A stretch of 64,000 bases of DNA from contig CYKH01002252.1 of the NCBI GenBank assembly GCA_001460835.1, forward strand, positions 91,830 through 155,829. Direction: 5' to 3'. The notes beneath the pieces were generated by a model. The model ran no database searches, had not been told where the DNA came from, and saw nothing but the letters and a program-made list of their open reading frames with translations. Shown piece after piece: positions 28,928-38,259 of the stretch; position 1 is the stretch's first letter; every line of letters starts with the position of its first letter. Origin of the DNA: Bodo saltans. Taxonomy: Eukaryota; Euglenozoa; Kinetoplastea; Eubodonida; Bodonidae. Both the position numbers and the translations under genes were made by a program.

Positions 28928-29347
28928 ATGCAAGATGAGTGGGGGAGAACAAAACCCAAGCAACGGAGTTCGTCTGCGTCCTCACGTGTGAATAACCGAG
29001 GGGCAAGTCGCGCACTAGATTGGCTTACTGTGTTGGAATCTCCTGGAACGCTACCCGCAACTTCTGCATTGATTCTACCGAAGCGACAACCCCCCACGCA
29101 GTCTGACGATCCTCTGCAGCATCGAGAAATCGTGCTACGAACTCACGGCAACCCAAACACTGATAGAACTCATGCGTCATCCTCCCCGTTTCACCCTGCT
29201 CCCGTCGAACAAGCACAACAGCATCACACGGTGAATGAGCTTACGTTGGAGATTCAAGCACTTCGAGCCGATGTTGCGGAGCGTCAATGGGCAAGTGCGC
29301 GTGTTCTTGAATTGGGTGCTACGAACTCACGGCAACCCAAACACTGA
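28928..29347 (+). pseudogene. 5' fragment of a broken coiled-coil gene
   Basis: An ATG-initiated frame of 139 residues: a basic, disordered N-terminus, then at about residues 100-130 the start of a coiled coil (NELTLEIQALRADVAERQ). It terminates at 29347, inside the second copy of a 123-bp direct repeat whose 184-bp period is not a multiple of three, so the duplication itself throws the frame. Read in the +1 frame, the second copy repeats the same peptide and leads on towards the 3' part of the gene. The fragment is probably the beginning of a single coiled-coil protein continued at 29529-30515. No function is recognised. Confidence 0.5.
29132..29254 (+). repeat. 123-bp direct repeat, copy 1
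   Basis: 29132-29254 and 29316-29438 match over 123 bases with one difference (C/A, giving Pro or Gln), separated by 61 unrelated bases. The 184-bp offset shifts the frame by one. Confidence 0.9.
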
Positions 29348-29438
29348 TAGAACTCATGCGTCATCCTCCCAGTTTCACCCTGCTCCCGTCGAACAAGCAC
29401 AACAGCATCACACGGTGAATGAGCTTACGTTGGAGATT
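29316..29438 (+). repeat. 123-bp direct repeat, copy 2
   Basis: Second copy of the repeat at 29132-29254. Its coding sense is in the frame that runs to the double stop TAGTAG at 29514-29519 and, beyond that, into the 3' coiled-coil part. Confidence 0.9.
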
Positions 29439-29528
29439 GTTCGTGAAGCTCGGCTACAACGCCTCGCAGTTACCCGTTCACGCGCACACGAACTTAACCC
29501 GCGACGTGACCTGTAGTAGTGCCTTGTT

Positions 29529-30515
29529 TTGTGTTGGGAGTGGCGACTTCACGCTGCCCTTCGGAGACAGCTCGAGGAGCTGGAATTGCTGCGGCGAGCA
29601 CAACATGTGCTAATCGCCGCCGTGGACGCTGGAGGTATCGACTCCAACCGATTGATTCAATTGCTGTCTCAGTCAGAGTCCCTTCAAGCTTCGTGTAGTG
29701 AACTGCAGGATGCGTGCCGTGCTGTGGCGAAATGGGGCCCATCGTCCTGTCCCTCGTGCCTTGCGGCAAAGGAAGAAAAGTACCGCGCTGAGGTGGCGCT
29801 GAAAGAGTCCTCCTCGCGGCAAAGCATCCAAGCAGCGTGGGAAGCGTTGTTTGCTACCCAGAGGTATTGCACCATTCAATACACGGAGGTAGAAGCCGAG
29901 AGGATGTGGCAAGAGGATATGTATTCACACTACGCCACACTCCAAGTGCTGCAACGGGACTGTGCAAGAGCCCAACGCGAAGCCCGGTTGGTGCCCGCAC
30001 TTCAAGACGAAGTGCTGTACTGGAAAGACAAAGTAGCGTTACAGTCACGGCAGCACGCAACGCAAATGGAAGATCTTCGAGGAGAATACGACGATAAGTT
30101 GAGAGACTGGAAGCGTTCCTTCCTGCGCAGTGACGGCAACACAAATATGCTCCGATGGCTCTTGGTGTCTGGCCTAAAATCGTTTCATGCGCACGGAAGG
30201 CTCCTGTACGCGGCCGCTATTCAACGAAAACACCTTAGGATGATACAACACGAGTTGTCTCAATTTGGCTCTGAGTTGGTCGCTCAATTGCGGCAGCTGG
30301 AAACATTCTGCCAACAAAGCCTTGGTCGAATTGCGCCGCAAGAGTGGGCATCTATTCCCTCGGAAGCACCTTCTAGGGGCCACAAATGTGAAGGCCCTCA
30401 ATTTGCCCACCCTCCAGTGCTGTCTTCATACGCTCGGAATGCTGTTGTCGTACAACGCAGCGGAAGTGCCAAAAGAAGTAGCAGTGCTCCAAAGAACAAA
30501 CCGTTCTTGACGTGA
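29529..30515 (+). pseudogene. 3' part of the broken coiled-coil gene
   Basis: A 328-residue open stretch with no ATG at its beginning (the first in-frame ATG is 29904). It lies directly after two consecutive in-frame TAG codons (29514-29519) and in the same frame as the coding sense of repeat copy 2. The protein is a coiled coil (LRRQLEELELLRRAQ onward) with a CPSC motif near residue 75, a long helix with W-K-D heptads, and a basic Ser-rich tail. TAG is a normal terminator elsewhere in this window (for example at 4200 and 41127), so read-through is unlikely. It may be expressed from 29904 as a 203-residue protein, or the locus is dead or misassembled. Confidence 0.55.
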
Positions 30516-30709
30516 TAAAATTGAGAGAACTCTCACGCCATACACTGTTTCTGATAGAAATTGCAACGACTTGTAAATTTGAAGTTGACAGTCATCAATA
30601 AATCATTTTCCTTGGTTGTGTCGCTTTTGCTTTTTACCCCTCTATTGTTGTTTGACGTTTGGGCTTGTTGCGTTGTTCCTCGTCATAGAAAATACTTATT
30701 TTACGATTG

Positions 30710-31630
30710 ATGTCTGTCAATCTCGATGCGTGGGAAGAAAAATTGCGAAAGTTTCAGCCACTTGAACTTCGTGAAATGAAATTATTGCTGCGCTTAGCAA
30801 TGGAGATCTTAGTGGAAGAGAGCACTGTCCAAGCCGTTGCAGCCCCAGTCACAATGTGCGGTGATATTCATGGTCAATTCCCCGATTTGCTTCACTTATT
30901 CGAGATTGCCGGCGAGATATCACCCTCATCATCGATGTCTTACATTTTCCTCGGTGACCTCGTGGATCGAGGATACAATAGCGTCGAGACGTTAAGTTTC
31001 TTGCTGCTGATGAAGGTGAAGTACCCAGACAAGGTGTTCCTTATTCGAGGGAACCATGAAACACGAACTGTCACGAGTATCTACGGCTTCTACGACGAGT
31101 GTAATAAGAAATACGGCACAACAGAAGTGTGGAGGCAATGTTGCGATGTGTTTGATTGCTTCCCCGTTGCAGCACTTGTTGATGGCAAGGCTCTGTGTGT
31201 TCATGGCGGTTTGAGTCCTGAGCTGCGCACGATTGACCAGATTCGGTTACTACACCGCCGCCAGGAGATTCCCAACGAAGGTCCCTTTTCGGACTTGGTT
31301 TGGTCAGACCCGGAAAACGTGAATGGGTGGGTCGTATCGCAACGTGGCGCTGGATATTTGTTCGGTGAACGCGTGACGAGGGAATTTATGTTTATCAATG
31401 GCCTCCACCTCATAGCTCGTGCACATCAACTTGTGCAGGAGGGTTACCGATATCACTTTGATGAAGAACAATTAGTCACCGTCTGGTCAGCACCGAACTA
31501 CTGCTACCGATGCAACAACCTTGCCAGTGTGTTGCGTGTGTATGAAGATGAGGCGAGAGAGTTTGTCCTGTTTAGAGAAGTCGATCGTCAAACCGTCGAT
31601 GATCAGCAGAAACCGTCTTACTTTCTGTAA
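30710..31630 (+). CDS. PP2A-family protein phosphatase catalytic subunit (PP4/PP6-like)
   Basis: This 306-residue protein is the typical size for PP2A/PP4/PP6 catalytic subunits. All metal-site motifs are present: GDIHG (51-55), GDLVDRG (82-88) and RGNHE (113-117), plus HGGLSP, RGAGYLFG, the RAHQLV histidine, and the SAPNYCYRC toxin/inhibitor-loop motif. It ends in YFL, the conserved tail that in PP2A-family enzymes is carboxymethylated on leucine. LCVHGG and the DPE(N/D)V segment lean towards PP6 and the EGYRYHF segment towards PP4, so I do not choose. Such enzymes are Ser/Thr phosphatases with regulatory subunits, acting in cell-cycle and DNA-damage control. The start is the ATG at 30710; the preceding codon is TTG. 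Confidence 0.9.
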   Translation: MSVNLDAWEEKLRKFQPLELREMKLLLRLAMEILVEESTVQAVAAPVTMCGDIHGQFPDLLHLFEIAGEISPSSSMSYIFLGDLVDRGYNSVETLSFLLLMKVKYPDKVFLIRGNHETRTVTSIYGFYDECNKKYGTTEVWRQCCDVFDCFPVAALVDGKALCVHGGLSPELRTIDQIRLLHRRQEIPNEGPFSDLVWSDPENVNGWVVSQRGAGYLFGERVTREFMFINGLHLIARAHQLVQEGYRYHFDEEQLVTVWSAPNYCYRCNNLASVLRVYEDEAREFVLFREVDRQTVDDQQKPSYFL

Positions 31631-31748
31631 TCGATGCGTTCCATCAGTTGTTGTTTGCTTCCTTTCAAGATCGTGCGGGTCTTCTGTGAGAACAACTCTC
31701 TTGAGATGGATCGCGACAAAAGTTGACCTTTTAATTTTGATTTACACG

Positions 31749-32462
31749 ATGATGGACGGTAGAAATATATTCGAAGCCACACAGTTGTCAACACAAGACG
31801 AAAGAATGAGTGCTGCCCCCCTTCCAATGGACGTCTCCTCGCTTTTTGCGTCCGTCCTCTCTGCACTTCGCTCCACCGCCCCGCCAGAGCAACGCGACGG
31901 CATTGTCTTCCAAGCTGTCATGATGCTGATGGCAGACAATTGGAGCGCCTTCGATACCGCCCGGCCTCCGGTGCAGCAATACTTGCAGCAGGTCATCACT
32001 GGCGATATCACGCGTGAGGCGTACGTGTACTCCTTGTCACAGACCCTAGTGTTATGCTTGAGCGAAGATGCTGACGTCAGCTTGGAGCTTGTCTCTGTGT
32101 GCCGAGAGGACGCCGATCCCCTTGGCATGACTGCTGATTTGTGCAACCGACATTTTAAGAATATCGTTGACGGACTTCTTGATTTCGAAGCAACCCCTGA
32201 GCAACCCTTTAGCCGTGCGTTCCGAGGAGCCGTCATTGCCTTCGTCGGAGAATGGTTTGATGCACTTATTGAGCTCTTCTTGTATGGAGAGCAAGCCTTA
32301 CCCGGACTGTTGCAACACATTTCGCAGCTCGCCGCGCGTACGATTGCCCAGCGGTCCCCTGAGCACGCAGGAATGGCAATGATGGCTGCCCCAATGGCAA
32401 TGGGATTCTTTCAGCGCCTGTACCGTGAGTACAAGGCAACACAAGTCGCTGGTGCACAGTAA
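31749..32462 (+). CDS. Unrecognised helical protein
   Basis: I do not recognise this protein (237 residues from the first plausible ATG; a third in-frame ATG at 31806 would give 218). It is predicted to be nearly all alpha-helical with short amphipathic helices, is Met/Ala-rich near the end, and has no signal peptide or TM segment. Open frame upstream of 31749 overlaps the end of the phosphatase gene and is leader. No motif stands out. Confidence 0.7.
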   Translation: MMDGRNIFEATQLSTQDERMSAAPLPMDVSSLFASVLSALRSTAPPEQRDGIVFQAVMMLMADNWSAFDTARPPVQQYLQQVITGDITREAYVYSLSQTLVLCLSEDADVSLELVSVCREDADPLGMTADLCNRHFKNIVDGLLDFEATPEQPFSRAFRGAVIAFVGEWFDALIELFLYGEQALPGLLQHISQLAARTIAQRSPEHAGMAMMAAPMAMGFFQRLYREYKATQVAGAQ

Positions 32463-32666
32463 CAGCAGGAACCACACATGTTATTGTTTCTCTTGAACTT
32501 GTCAATATTAATTGCATTCAGCCTCATACGATGGTCAACTGTTGTCATTCAAGATCAGCACATAATCATTGTTACTGATATCGCGTTGATTACCTGTTTT
32601 CTCTTTTGCGGATAAAAAAACAGACTTGATTGAGATAGAGCGTATTTTCATACACACATCACACCG

Positions 32667-34568
32667 ATGGCAACAGAACTTCTGTATTCATGGATTCGTG
32701 GTGGTCGATCCACTGTGACTGCTCGAGAACTCTCGCGTGCCAGTGGGATCACAATGTCGTTGGTCGAGGCTGCGATGCTGTCTGAGGCGGAGAGCAACGG
32801 ATCAGCGTGGGATGTGCAGTTTACAGTCAGCTTTACAAGCGACACCGTCGGAATTGGTATCAAGCGATTCCACTCGCAACGAGATGCTCAGGCATTTGCT
32901 TCGGAAGCGTCAGATCGCAAGGTGCAGCTTCACAGTGTGAGTGTCAAGGACAACTCCCGCACAGCTCCGTTATCCATGAGTGAGTTGATCACGCAGCGCT
33001 TCGGTGACATTTCTTTGCAACGTAGCGGCTCGCTTCGCGTGGCTCAAGAATCATATCCCCTCCTATCGAGGCAAGCCACCATTGAGAAGTCCATGAGCAG
33101 TGGAGACCTTCCCCCTCAGACGCTTGCAGTGAAGTCTGCAACTACTCAACCGGTGCCGCCAGTACCGCCGAAAACGCTTCCAGCGGCTGCTGCGGCGAAA
33201 GTTACACCCGCAGTGCCGACCGTGACTAGTGTTGTCACCATCGCAAAACCCATTACCCCCTCTGTCGCTCATGTCGTCCAGACAGGCAACTCACCGATCA
33301 AGCAAACCGCACAGACAATTTTGTCGGAGGCTACTGCTACTACTACTGCTGCTTCTGTGAGCGCCGTCAACGAAGAAGAACCTTTGTTATCGATTGCACC
33401 AGTCGCAGCACCAAGCAGCAATACGCTCGCCAAAGAAGAGCAGCCTTCGATCACCTCACCTCCTGTTAAGGCCGTTGTCGATCCTCCTAAGGCAGTTGAT
33501 CGCGCGGAGAACGTGGTGGCGCCTCAACCTCAAGGCGGGAAAGTGCAAAAGTCGCTATTTGACATGATGAAGCCGGTGAAGCGTTCACGAGATGATGGTG
33601 CCGTTGACACCGTTGTTGCCGCACCCCCAAAGCCAGCCCCCTCCAAGAAAGCTCCTGCTTCTGCACCAGCAAAAGCGCCAAAAGCGAAGCCCCTCAAGGA
33701 AACAAAGAGTCTTGCAAAGCTTGCGTCACGAAATGGTAACAAGGACGATGCCCCGGTGCCTTCCAGCAGCCTGGTCCTCGACGCCGAAGAGCAAGACGAC
33801 AGTGACGCCGAGCGGGAAGAAGATGATCACGATAAATACCTTGCTCAAGTTCTGCAAACTCCTCCTCGTCCAAAGGGCAACGTCAAAGCATCGAAGATTG
33901 ATCTTTCGAATGTCATCTTGCCTTGTGGAGACGATGAAGATATTCTCCTTTTTCCCTCTGCTGGGGATGACGATTGCGTTCTTGGTGACGCAGCGACTCT
34001 CATCCGGCAACCAACGACGGTCCCAACAGTACCAGCAGCAGTATCACCAAAGCCTCAATCTCCCTCTCCTGGTCGCTTTGCACCGACGACGATCGCGCCA
34101 CAAAAGAGGCCTCGCGAGGCTGCTGAAGCTGTTCCGATCATCACTGGGAACTTGGACTCCTTCTTCAACACGAAACTGTTTGCGTTCCAGCAAATGTACA
34201 CACACGAACACAAGAGTGAATGCGCAGTGGTCAATGGAGAGTACATCTTCAATGAAGTCACGTTCTACCAGCACAAGGAAAGCAAAGACACACTCACGGA
34301 GGAACAGTATCAAACAAAGCAGCGACAGCTGATTGCAAAGTTCGAGGAAGAGCGAGCAGCGAAGAAGAAGCTACAGCAGCAAGAGTCACAGCCAACTGCT
34401 GACGAAGCGCCACAACCGTCGTCAACACCGAATGTCAAGCTTGCATCTAAGGAAGGGACAACCGTCACGAAGACTGCGTTGTCGAAAGCAGCGAAGGCTG
34501 CTACTGCTGCATCTGCACAAACTGGCCCAAAGCAAACAACTTTGTTTTCCTTTATGAAGAAGAATTGA
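32667..34568 (+). CDS. POLD3-like subunit of DNA polymerase delta
   Basis: This 633-residue protein has a domain at residues about 1-95 with the POLD3 winged-helix order: a first helix with LYSWI, a TARELSR..GI helix, an LVEAAML helix, then strands WDVQFTVSF and VGIGIKRF and a final LHSVSV strand. After that it is long, disordered and Lys/Pro-rich, as in POLD3 (p66/Cdc27). A canonical-like PCNA-binding motif closes the protein: QTTLFSFM at 623-630, three residues from the C-terminus, where POLD3 has its PIP box. A second PIP-like sequence, QKSLFDMM, lies near residue 294. A conserved-looking block (about 490-565, NLDSFFNTKLFAFQQ) is unexplained. The likely role is to tether polymerase delta to PCNA. 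The call rests on both ends agreeing. Confidence 0.55.
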   Translation: MATELLYSWIRGGRSTVTARELSRASGITMSLVEAAMLSEAESNGSAWDVQFTVSFTSDTVGIGIKRFHSQRDAQAFASEASDRKVQLHSVSVKDNSRTAPLSMSELITQRFGDISLQRSGSLRVAQESYPLLSRQATIEKSMSSGDLPPQTLAVKSATTQPVPPVPPKTLPAAAAAKVTPAVPTVTSVVTIAKPITPSVAHVVQTGNSPIKQTAQTILSEATATTTAASVSAVNEEEPLLSIAPVAAPSSNTLAKEEQPSITSPPVKAVVDPPKAVDRAENVVAPQPQGGKVQKSLFDMMKPVKRSRDDGAVDTVVAAPPKPAPSKKAPASAPAKAPKAKPLKETKSLAKLASRNGNKDDAPVPSSSLVLDAEEQDDSDAEREEDDHDKYLAQVLQTPPRPKGNVKASKIDLSNVILPCGDDEDILLFPSAGDDDCVLGDAATLIRQPTTVPTVPAAVSPKPQSPSPGRFAPTTIAPQKRPREAAEAVPIITGNLDSFFNTKLFAFQQMYTHEHKSECAVVNGEYIFNEVTFYQHKESKDTLTEEQYQTKQRQLIAKFEEERAAKKKLQQQESQPTADEAPQPSSTPNVKLASKEGTTVTKTALSKAAKAATAASAQTGPKQTTLFSFMKKN

Positions 34569-34838
34569 AACTGAGTCGCAGGAAGATTTTTTTCAAGACA
34601 TAGAAGAAATTGAACGATAGACACCTAAACAACAACAGGATTCATTGCAACTACTTGTCTGGAGATTGGCGCAAGAAGAGCCACTATTTCATGATTATTA
34701 TTGAGCACGTGGCAAACACCACATGTAGTTTTCACTGTTCATTTGTCGTTAAGAACATCATACACACGTATTAGGCACCACTATTCACTCCTCCCCCCTA
34801 GCACCGCCCATTTACACATACAGTCATACTCTATCGCA

Positions 34839-35849
34839 ATGGTACCGCGTCGTACGTATCAACGCGTTGTGTTGCTCGTCGTTGGGGCCATCATTGTGAT
34901 TGCCTTAGGCATCGGACACTCGATGGTGTCGGTGCTCAAAGGTATGACCATCGGAGATGATGTGCTCAAGGAAGGGTTGCTGAAGCAACAACAACATGAG
35001 GCCTCTGCACCGACTACGGCAGCAGATAATAATAAAGACAGTAGCGGAAAAGGTGAAGACGACGCAGTGTCCGTGTCAACGCCACCATCCACGAAATCAC
35101 CACACGACTCAATATGGAATTTCACGCATCGCTCCTCTGCATCCAATGCGGTCACTAGTGTCCGTGGAATTCCGATCGAAGGCATTCATCCGTTCTTGAA
35201 GAAAAAATCAGGTGGTCGATGGATAGGCATTCACCCCAATGATTTGAAGATCAGCCCGCTGCTTCCAAAAGTTGAGGGGAGCGTGACAGCAGCCTCGAAG
35301 CTTGTGTTTATGGATCTTGGTGCAAGGATGTACCCGGGGAGCACTGGGTGGTTCCTGAAACATTACCCTCGGTCTCGCGAGTTCAACGTGGTCGTGTTCG
35401 AGCTCTTAGACTTGGAGCACACGTACACTGCTGCGAAACCGTACTTCAAGTCCTTCACATATGAAAGGAAAGCAGCCTGGACGCATGGTAACGGCGTTGC
35501 GATCAAGGGCATGCGAATGGCGCGTGTGGATGACAACGTCGTGGTGCAGAAGGGTGACAACCGCCCTACGTGGCTCTCCCCCAGCGTCGACGTTGCCAAC
35601 TACATTTTATCGAATTTCACGAAAGAAGACTTTGTGGTCATCAAGTTAGATATTGAAGGCGGGGAGTGGACGTTAATTCCTCACTTGGTACGCACAGGCG
35701 CCATGGAGCTTATTGATGAAGTATTCTTTGAGTGCCACCCCATGGACTTCGATGATTACAAAAAGCAACCGAATCGACTCCCATCCATTTGTGTGGACTT
35801 CATCAATGATTTGAGGGCCATGGGTGTTTATTGCCATCGGTGGTTCTAG
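34839..35849 (+). CDS. Type II membrane FkbM-like methyltransferase
   Basis: This 336-residue protein has a short basic N-terminus, one TM helix (residues about 8-28), a Ser/Thr-rich stem, and a Rossmann-type methyltransferase domain. KLVFMDLGAR at about 154-163 is SAM motif I. EFNVVVFEL carries the acidic residue at the end of strand 2. DFVVIKLDIEGGEW at about 264-277 is the conserved FkbM motif (KLDIEG.E), followed by DEVFFECH. The family methylates hydroxyls, often on sugars or small molecules. The TM anchor suggests a Golgi/ER lumenal enzyme, perhaps modifying glycans. It is directly upstream of a GT10 glycosyltransferase with the same topology. The ATG at 34839 is chosen because the upstream open frame lacks an ATG. 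Confidence 0.65.
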   Translation: MVPRRTYQRVVLLVVGAIIVIALGIGHSMVSVLKGMTIGDDVLKEGLLKQQQHEASAPTTAADNNKDSSGKGEDDAVSVSTPPSTKSPHDSIWNFTHRSSASNAVTSVRGIPIEGIHPFLKKKSGGRWIGIHPNDLKISPLLPKVEGSVTAASKLVFMDLGARMYPGSTGWFLKHYPRSREFNVVVFELLDLEHTYTAAKPYFKSFTYERKAAWTHGNGVAIKGMRMARVDDNVVVQKGDNRPTWLSPSVDVANYILSNFTKEDFVVIKLDIEGGEWTLIPHLVRTGAMELIDEVFFECHPMDFDDYKKQPNRLPSICVDFINDLRAMGVYCHRWF

Positions 35850-35940
35850 AAACCAACTGTTCTTCTCCTATGTGATTTTTGCTCCACATTTTTCGCAAGC
35901 ATTACTATCGACACGTGAACACTTTCCTCGTGACATGTAC

Positions 35941-35965
35941 TTTTTTTTCAATTGTTGCATTTCAG
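35941..35965 (+). promoter_or_regulatory. Predicted trans-splice acceptor for the GT10 gene
   Basis: T8 followed by a mixed pyrimidine run ends in TTTCAG at 35960-35965, 21 bases before the ATG at 35987. It lies downstream of earlier open frame, supporting 35987 as the start. Confidence 0.55.
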
Positions 35966-35986
35966 TCATCACGTTCCACCTGCAAT

Positions 35987-37318
35987 ATGATTCGTAAACG
36001 TCTCGCTGCTCTTCAGCGACGCATGTCGGTGGTGGTGTCTGTTGTCACGTTTACAGCAGTGATTGTGCTCATGTCGTGGCATCGAAGCACCGTTCAGCGT
36101 GAAGTCCTCTCACCCACACAACAGCCACCCACACAACGGCCACAGCAGCTTGGAGAAAGTCATTCCGGCAACGGTGCTGAAGTACCACTATTGTCAGTCG
36201 AGAAGCCGCAAAGCTCAGTTCACGGCGCCACGCGCGATGCCCACTTAGATAGCACCGCATCGCCGGCGATTGAATCCTGCGTTGCTGCAAAGAAAGACGT
36301 TCTACTTGTAGGAAATCGACCTGTTGGGACATACTTGTGCTCGTACTTTCCCACTGCGAAAATCATCAGTGGAGGTTGCAAATTGCCGTGTGGTGGATCA
36401 GGAAGTACAACTTCACCCTTCACTTGCACCATTCTGAACATGGGCTCCAGTTCCCAAATGAAATCGGCTGACATCGTTGTCAACCATCACGGTCCTATCC
36501 CAACAAAGTTTTCGCCTCTGGAGCCTGTCATCACATTATTTTACAGTGGTGAGAGCAATGTTTCCGAAGGGCTGAAGAAGAAAGCCTCACATGCGTATCA
36601 AATCAAGTACGACAACGTTGTGTCGTTTCACCAGCATCGCCCTTGGTACTTCACCTGGACCAATCGCTTTGAAGGAGAATTTCGTGCAGTATTGGCAGGT
36701 ACATTGCAGAAAGATTGGCCTGCGTGGGAGAAGCGGCGCAATGCAGTGGCCATTTTTGTATCGCGGTGTAAGAAGGGTGGTCGTGAGCGAGTGATCCAGG
36801 CACTCAAGGATGTCTACCCTGTGCACTCGTTTGGGAAGTGCTTTAACACACACAGAATTGAGAATGAATTCCCAAAATGTGCTGCTCTGCCTGGTGGCCG
36901 CTACCCGCAGAAACTGTGCGTGTTCAATCAGTACAAGTATATCTTAGCACTTGATAACACAAGAGAGCTTGACTACGTGACGGAAAAGGTGTACCACGCA
37001 CTTGTTGCAGGTGCAGTGCCTATTTACGATGGAGCGCCGAATGCTGACAAATTTTTGCCTGGCGGATGGGGGAGCGTCGTTCGACTTTCGGATTTCGACG
37101 ATGGCTCTGGCGGAACCGACTATCTCCGACTACAGAGGACGTTACAAGAGCTCGAGCACGTAGAATCTCCCAAGCTAGAAGGATTGAAAGAGTGGACAAA
37201 AGCAACATCTGAAGAAGCATGGGGTGATGAATTCGTTGCAAATTTGCATCATGGCGAGCCAACTTGTGATGTGTGTGACGCTGCACGCAGAAAAAAGTGT
37301 GAAGGCGCAGCACTCTAG
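35987..37318 (+). CDS. GT10-family (alpha-1,3/4-fucosyltransferase-like) glycosyltransferase
   Basis: This 443-residue type II membrane protein has a basic N-terminus, one TM helix (about 13-30), a Pro/Gln/Ser stem, and a lumenal domain. The hallmark GT10 donor-binding motif is present at about residues 317-350: YKYILALDNT...DYVTEKVYHALVAGAVPIYDG. It is followed by the ..FLPGGWGSVVRLSDF block that in fucosyltransferases reads .FIHVDDF. The FYSGESN-like strand and the HHGPIPTKFSP segment fit the N-terminal half of the catalytic fold. GT10 enzymes transfer fucose from GDP-fucose to N-acetylglucosamine in Golgi glycans. Cysteines in the lumenal part and a C-terminal CDVC motif may form disulfides. 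The sugar specificity is not determinable from sequence. Confidence 0.75.
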   Translation: MIRKRLAALQRRMSVVVSVVTFTAVIVLMSWHRSTVQREVLSPTQQPPTQRPQQLGESHSGNGAEVPLLSVEKPQSSVHGATRDAHLDSTASPAIESCVAAKKDVLLVGNRPVGTYLCSYFPTAKIISGGCKLPCGGSGSTTSPFTCTILNMGSSSQMKSADIVVNHHGPIPTKFSPLEPVITLFYSGESNVSEGLKKKASHAYQIKYDNVVSFHQHRPWYFTWTNRFEGEFRAVLAGTLQKDWPAWEKRRNAVAIFVSRCKKGGRERVIQALKDVYPVHSFGKCFNTHRIENEFPKCAALPGGRYPQKLCVFNQYKYILALDNTRELDYVTEKVYHALVAGAVPIYDGAPNADKFLPGGWGSVVRLSDFDDGSGGTDYLRLQRTLQELEHVESPKLEGLKEWTKATSEEAWGDEFVANLHHGEPTCDVCDAARRKKCEGAAL

Positions 37319-37452
37319 CTTTCCTCATGCTTTGTGTGGTTTTGTTGTTCGTTTGCAAAGATTTCGCCTTTTTTTCTTGTTTGTTTTTATGAATTCCCGT
37401 TCCACTGTTCATTCATGTTGCTCACCTTAATTATTGTGTCGCCAAGTACAAC

Positions 37453-38070
37453 ATGAATCCTTATCTTGCACACACTATCCCCTTAGCCAAGGGGAAAGAC
37501 GTCCACAACAGAATTGCCAAACTCGCTCTGTACAAGGAATGCCTTGCATTGGCCATTTCAATCGAAGACAGAAAATCAGCTGGAATGACCCTTAAGGAGG
37601 TCAGGACACAGTGGAGAGAACATCGTGGCGCTGGTGGTTCTTCGCTTGAAGTGCAACTTGCCTCAGTGCTCGACCGTATTGCGTACGGGCGGATGTGCAT
37701 TACGAAGCAACGCCTCCGCAATGTGCCAAACGCAAGTGAAGATTACGATTGGGATGTTATCAACCCACTCGAAAATCACGCAAAGCGCATGCATAAGAAG
37801 CGGTCAGAAAAAGCGTCGCCGGACGCTTACCCGATTGGCGAGGGCCGACGTGACTTTGTCCCAATGACGAATTGGGGTGGCGGCAATGTGATGGATCCTG
37901 ACGTGACAAAGAAGCACAAAGAGTTGACGGAGCGTCAATTCTTCATGGGACCCACGTGGCGAGCGAAGCCGAAACCTGTGATGTTGGAAGATCTCAGCTT
38001 TGAGGAGCAGATGCACATGCACTTCCAACCGAAGCCGAAAATGCGCAAGACTCCAAAGAAGGAATACTAA
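37453..38070 (+). CDS. Small basic protein, possible LYR-motif mitochondrial protein
   Basis: This protein has 205 residues, is basic, and has no TM segment. Residues about 17-45 (RIAKLALYKECLALAISI) resemble the first helix of LYR proteins, with LYK in place of LYR. That would suggest a mitochondrial assembly or ribosomal protein, but the match is short. The C-terminal half is Pro/Lys/Trp-rich with an FFMGPTWRAKPKP motif and a lysine-rich tail, the style of a mitoribosomal accessory protein. I do not assign a function. Confidence 0.65.
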   Translation: MNPYLAHTIPLAKGKDVHNRIAKLALYKECLALAISIEDRKSAGMTLKEVRTQWREHRGAGGSSLEVQLASVLDRIAYGRMCITKQRLRNVPNASEDYDWDVINPLENHAKRMHKKRSEKASPDAYPIGEGRRDFVPMTNWGGGNVMDPDVTKKHKELTERQFFMGPTWRAKPKPVMLEDLSFEEQMHMHFQPKPKMRKTPKKEY

Positions 38071-38259
38071 AACATTCCAAGGAAGCATATTTTCATTTTG
38101 CGTCGAACTCTTGTCACACTAGTGAGTAATGGAGTGCAAAAGGGACATCATTTTTGATCATCTGACACGAGGCGTTCAGTACTTTTTGTTGTTGTTGTTG
38201 TAAACTTTCTTATTGCAGAATAGTTTGAGAAGAAACAGTGACCTGTCACTAAACCTCGG

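Noticed and set aside
29514-29519. TAG reassigned to sense so that the coiled-coil gene reads through
   Set aside because: TAG ends other intact genes here (for example at 4200, 28751 and 41127), so a reassigned code is not supported; a broken gene or misassembly is simpler.
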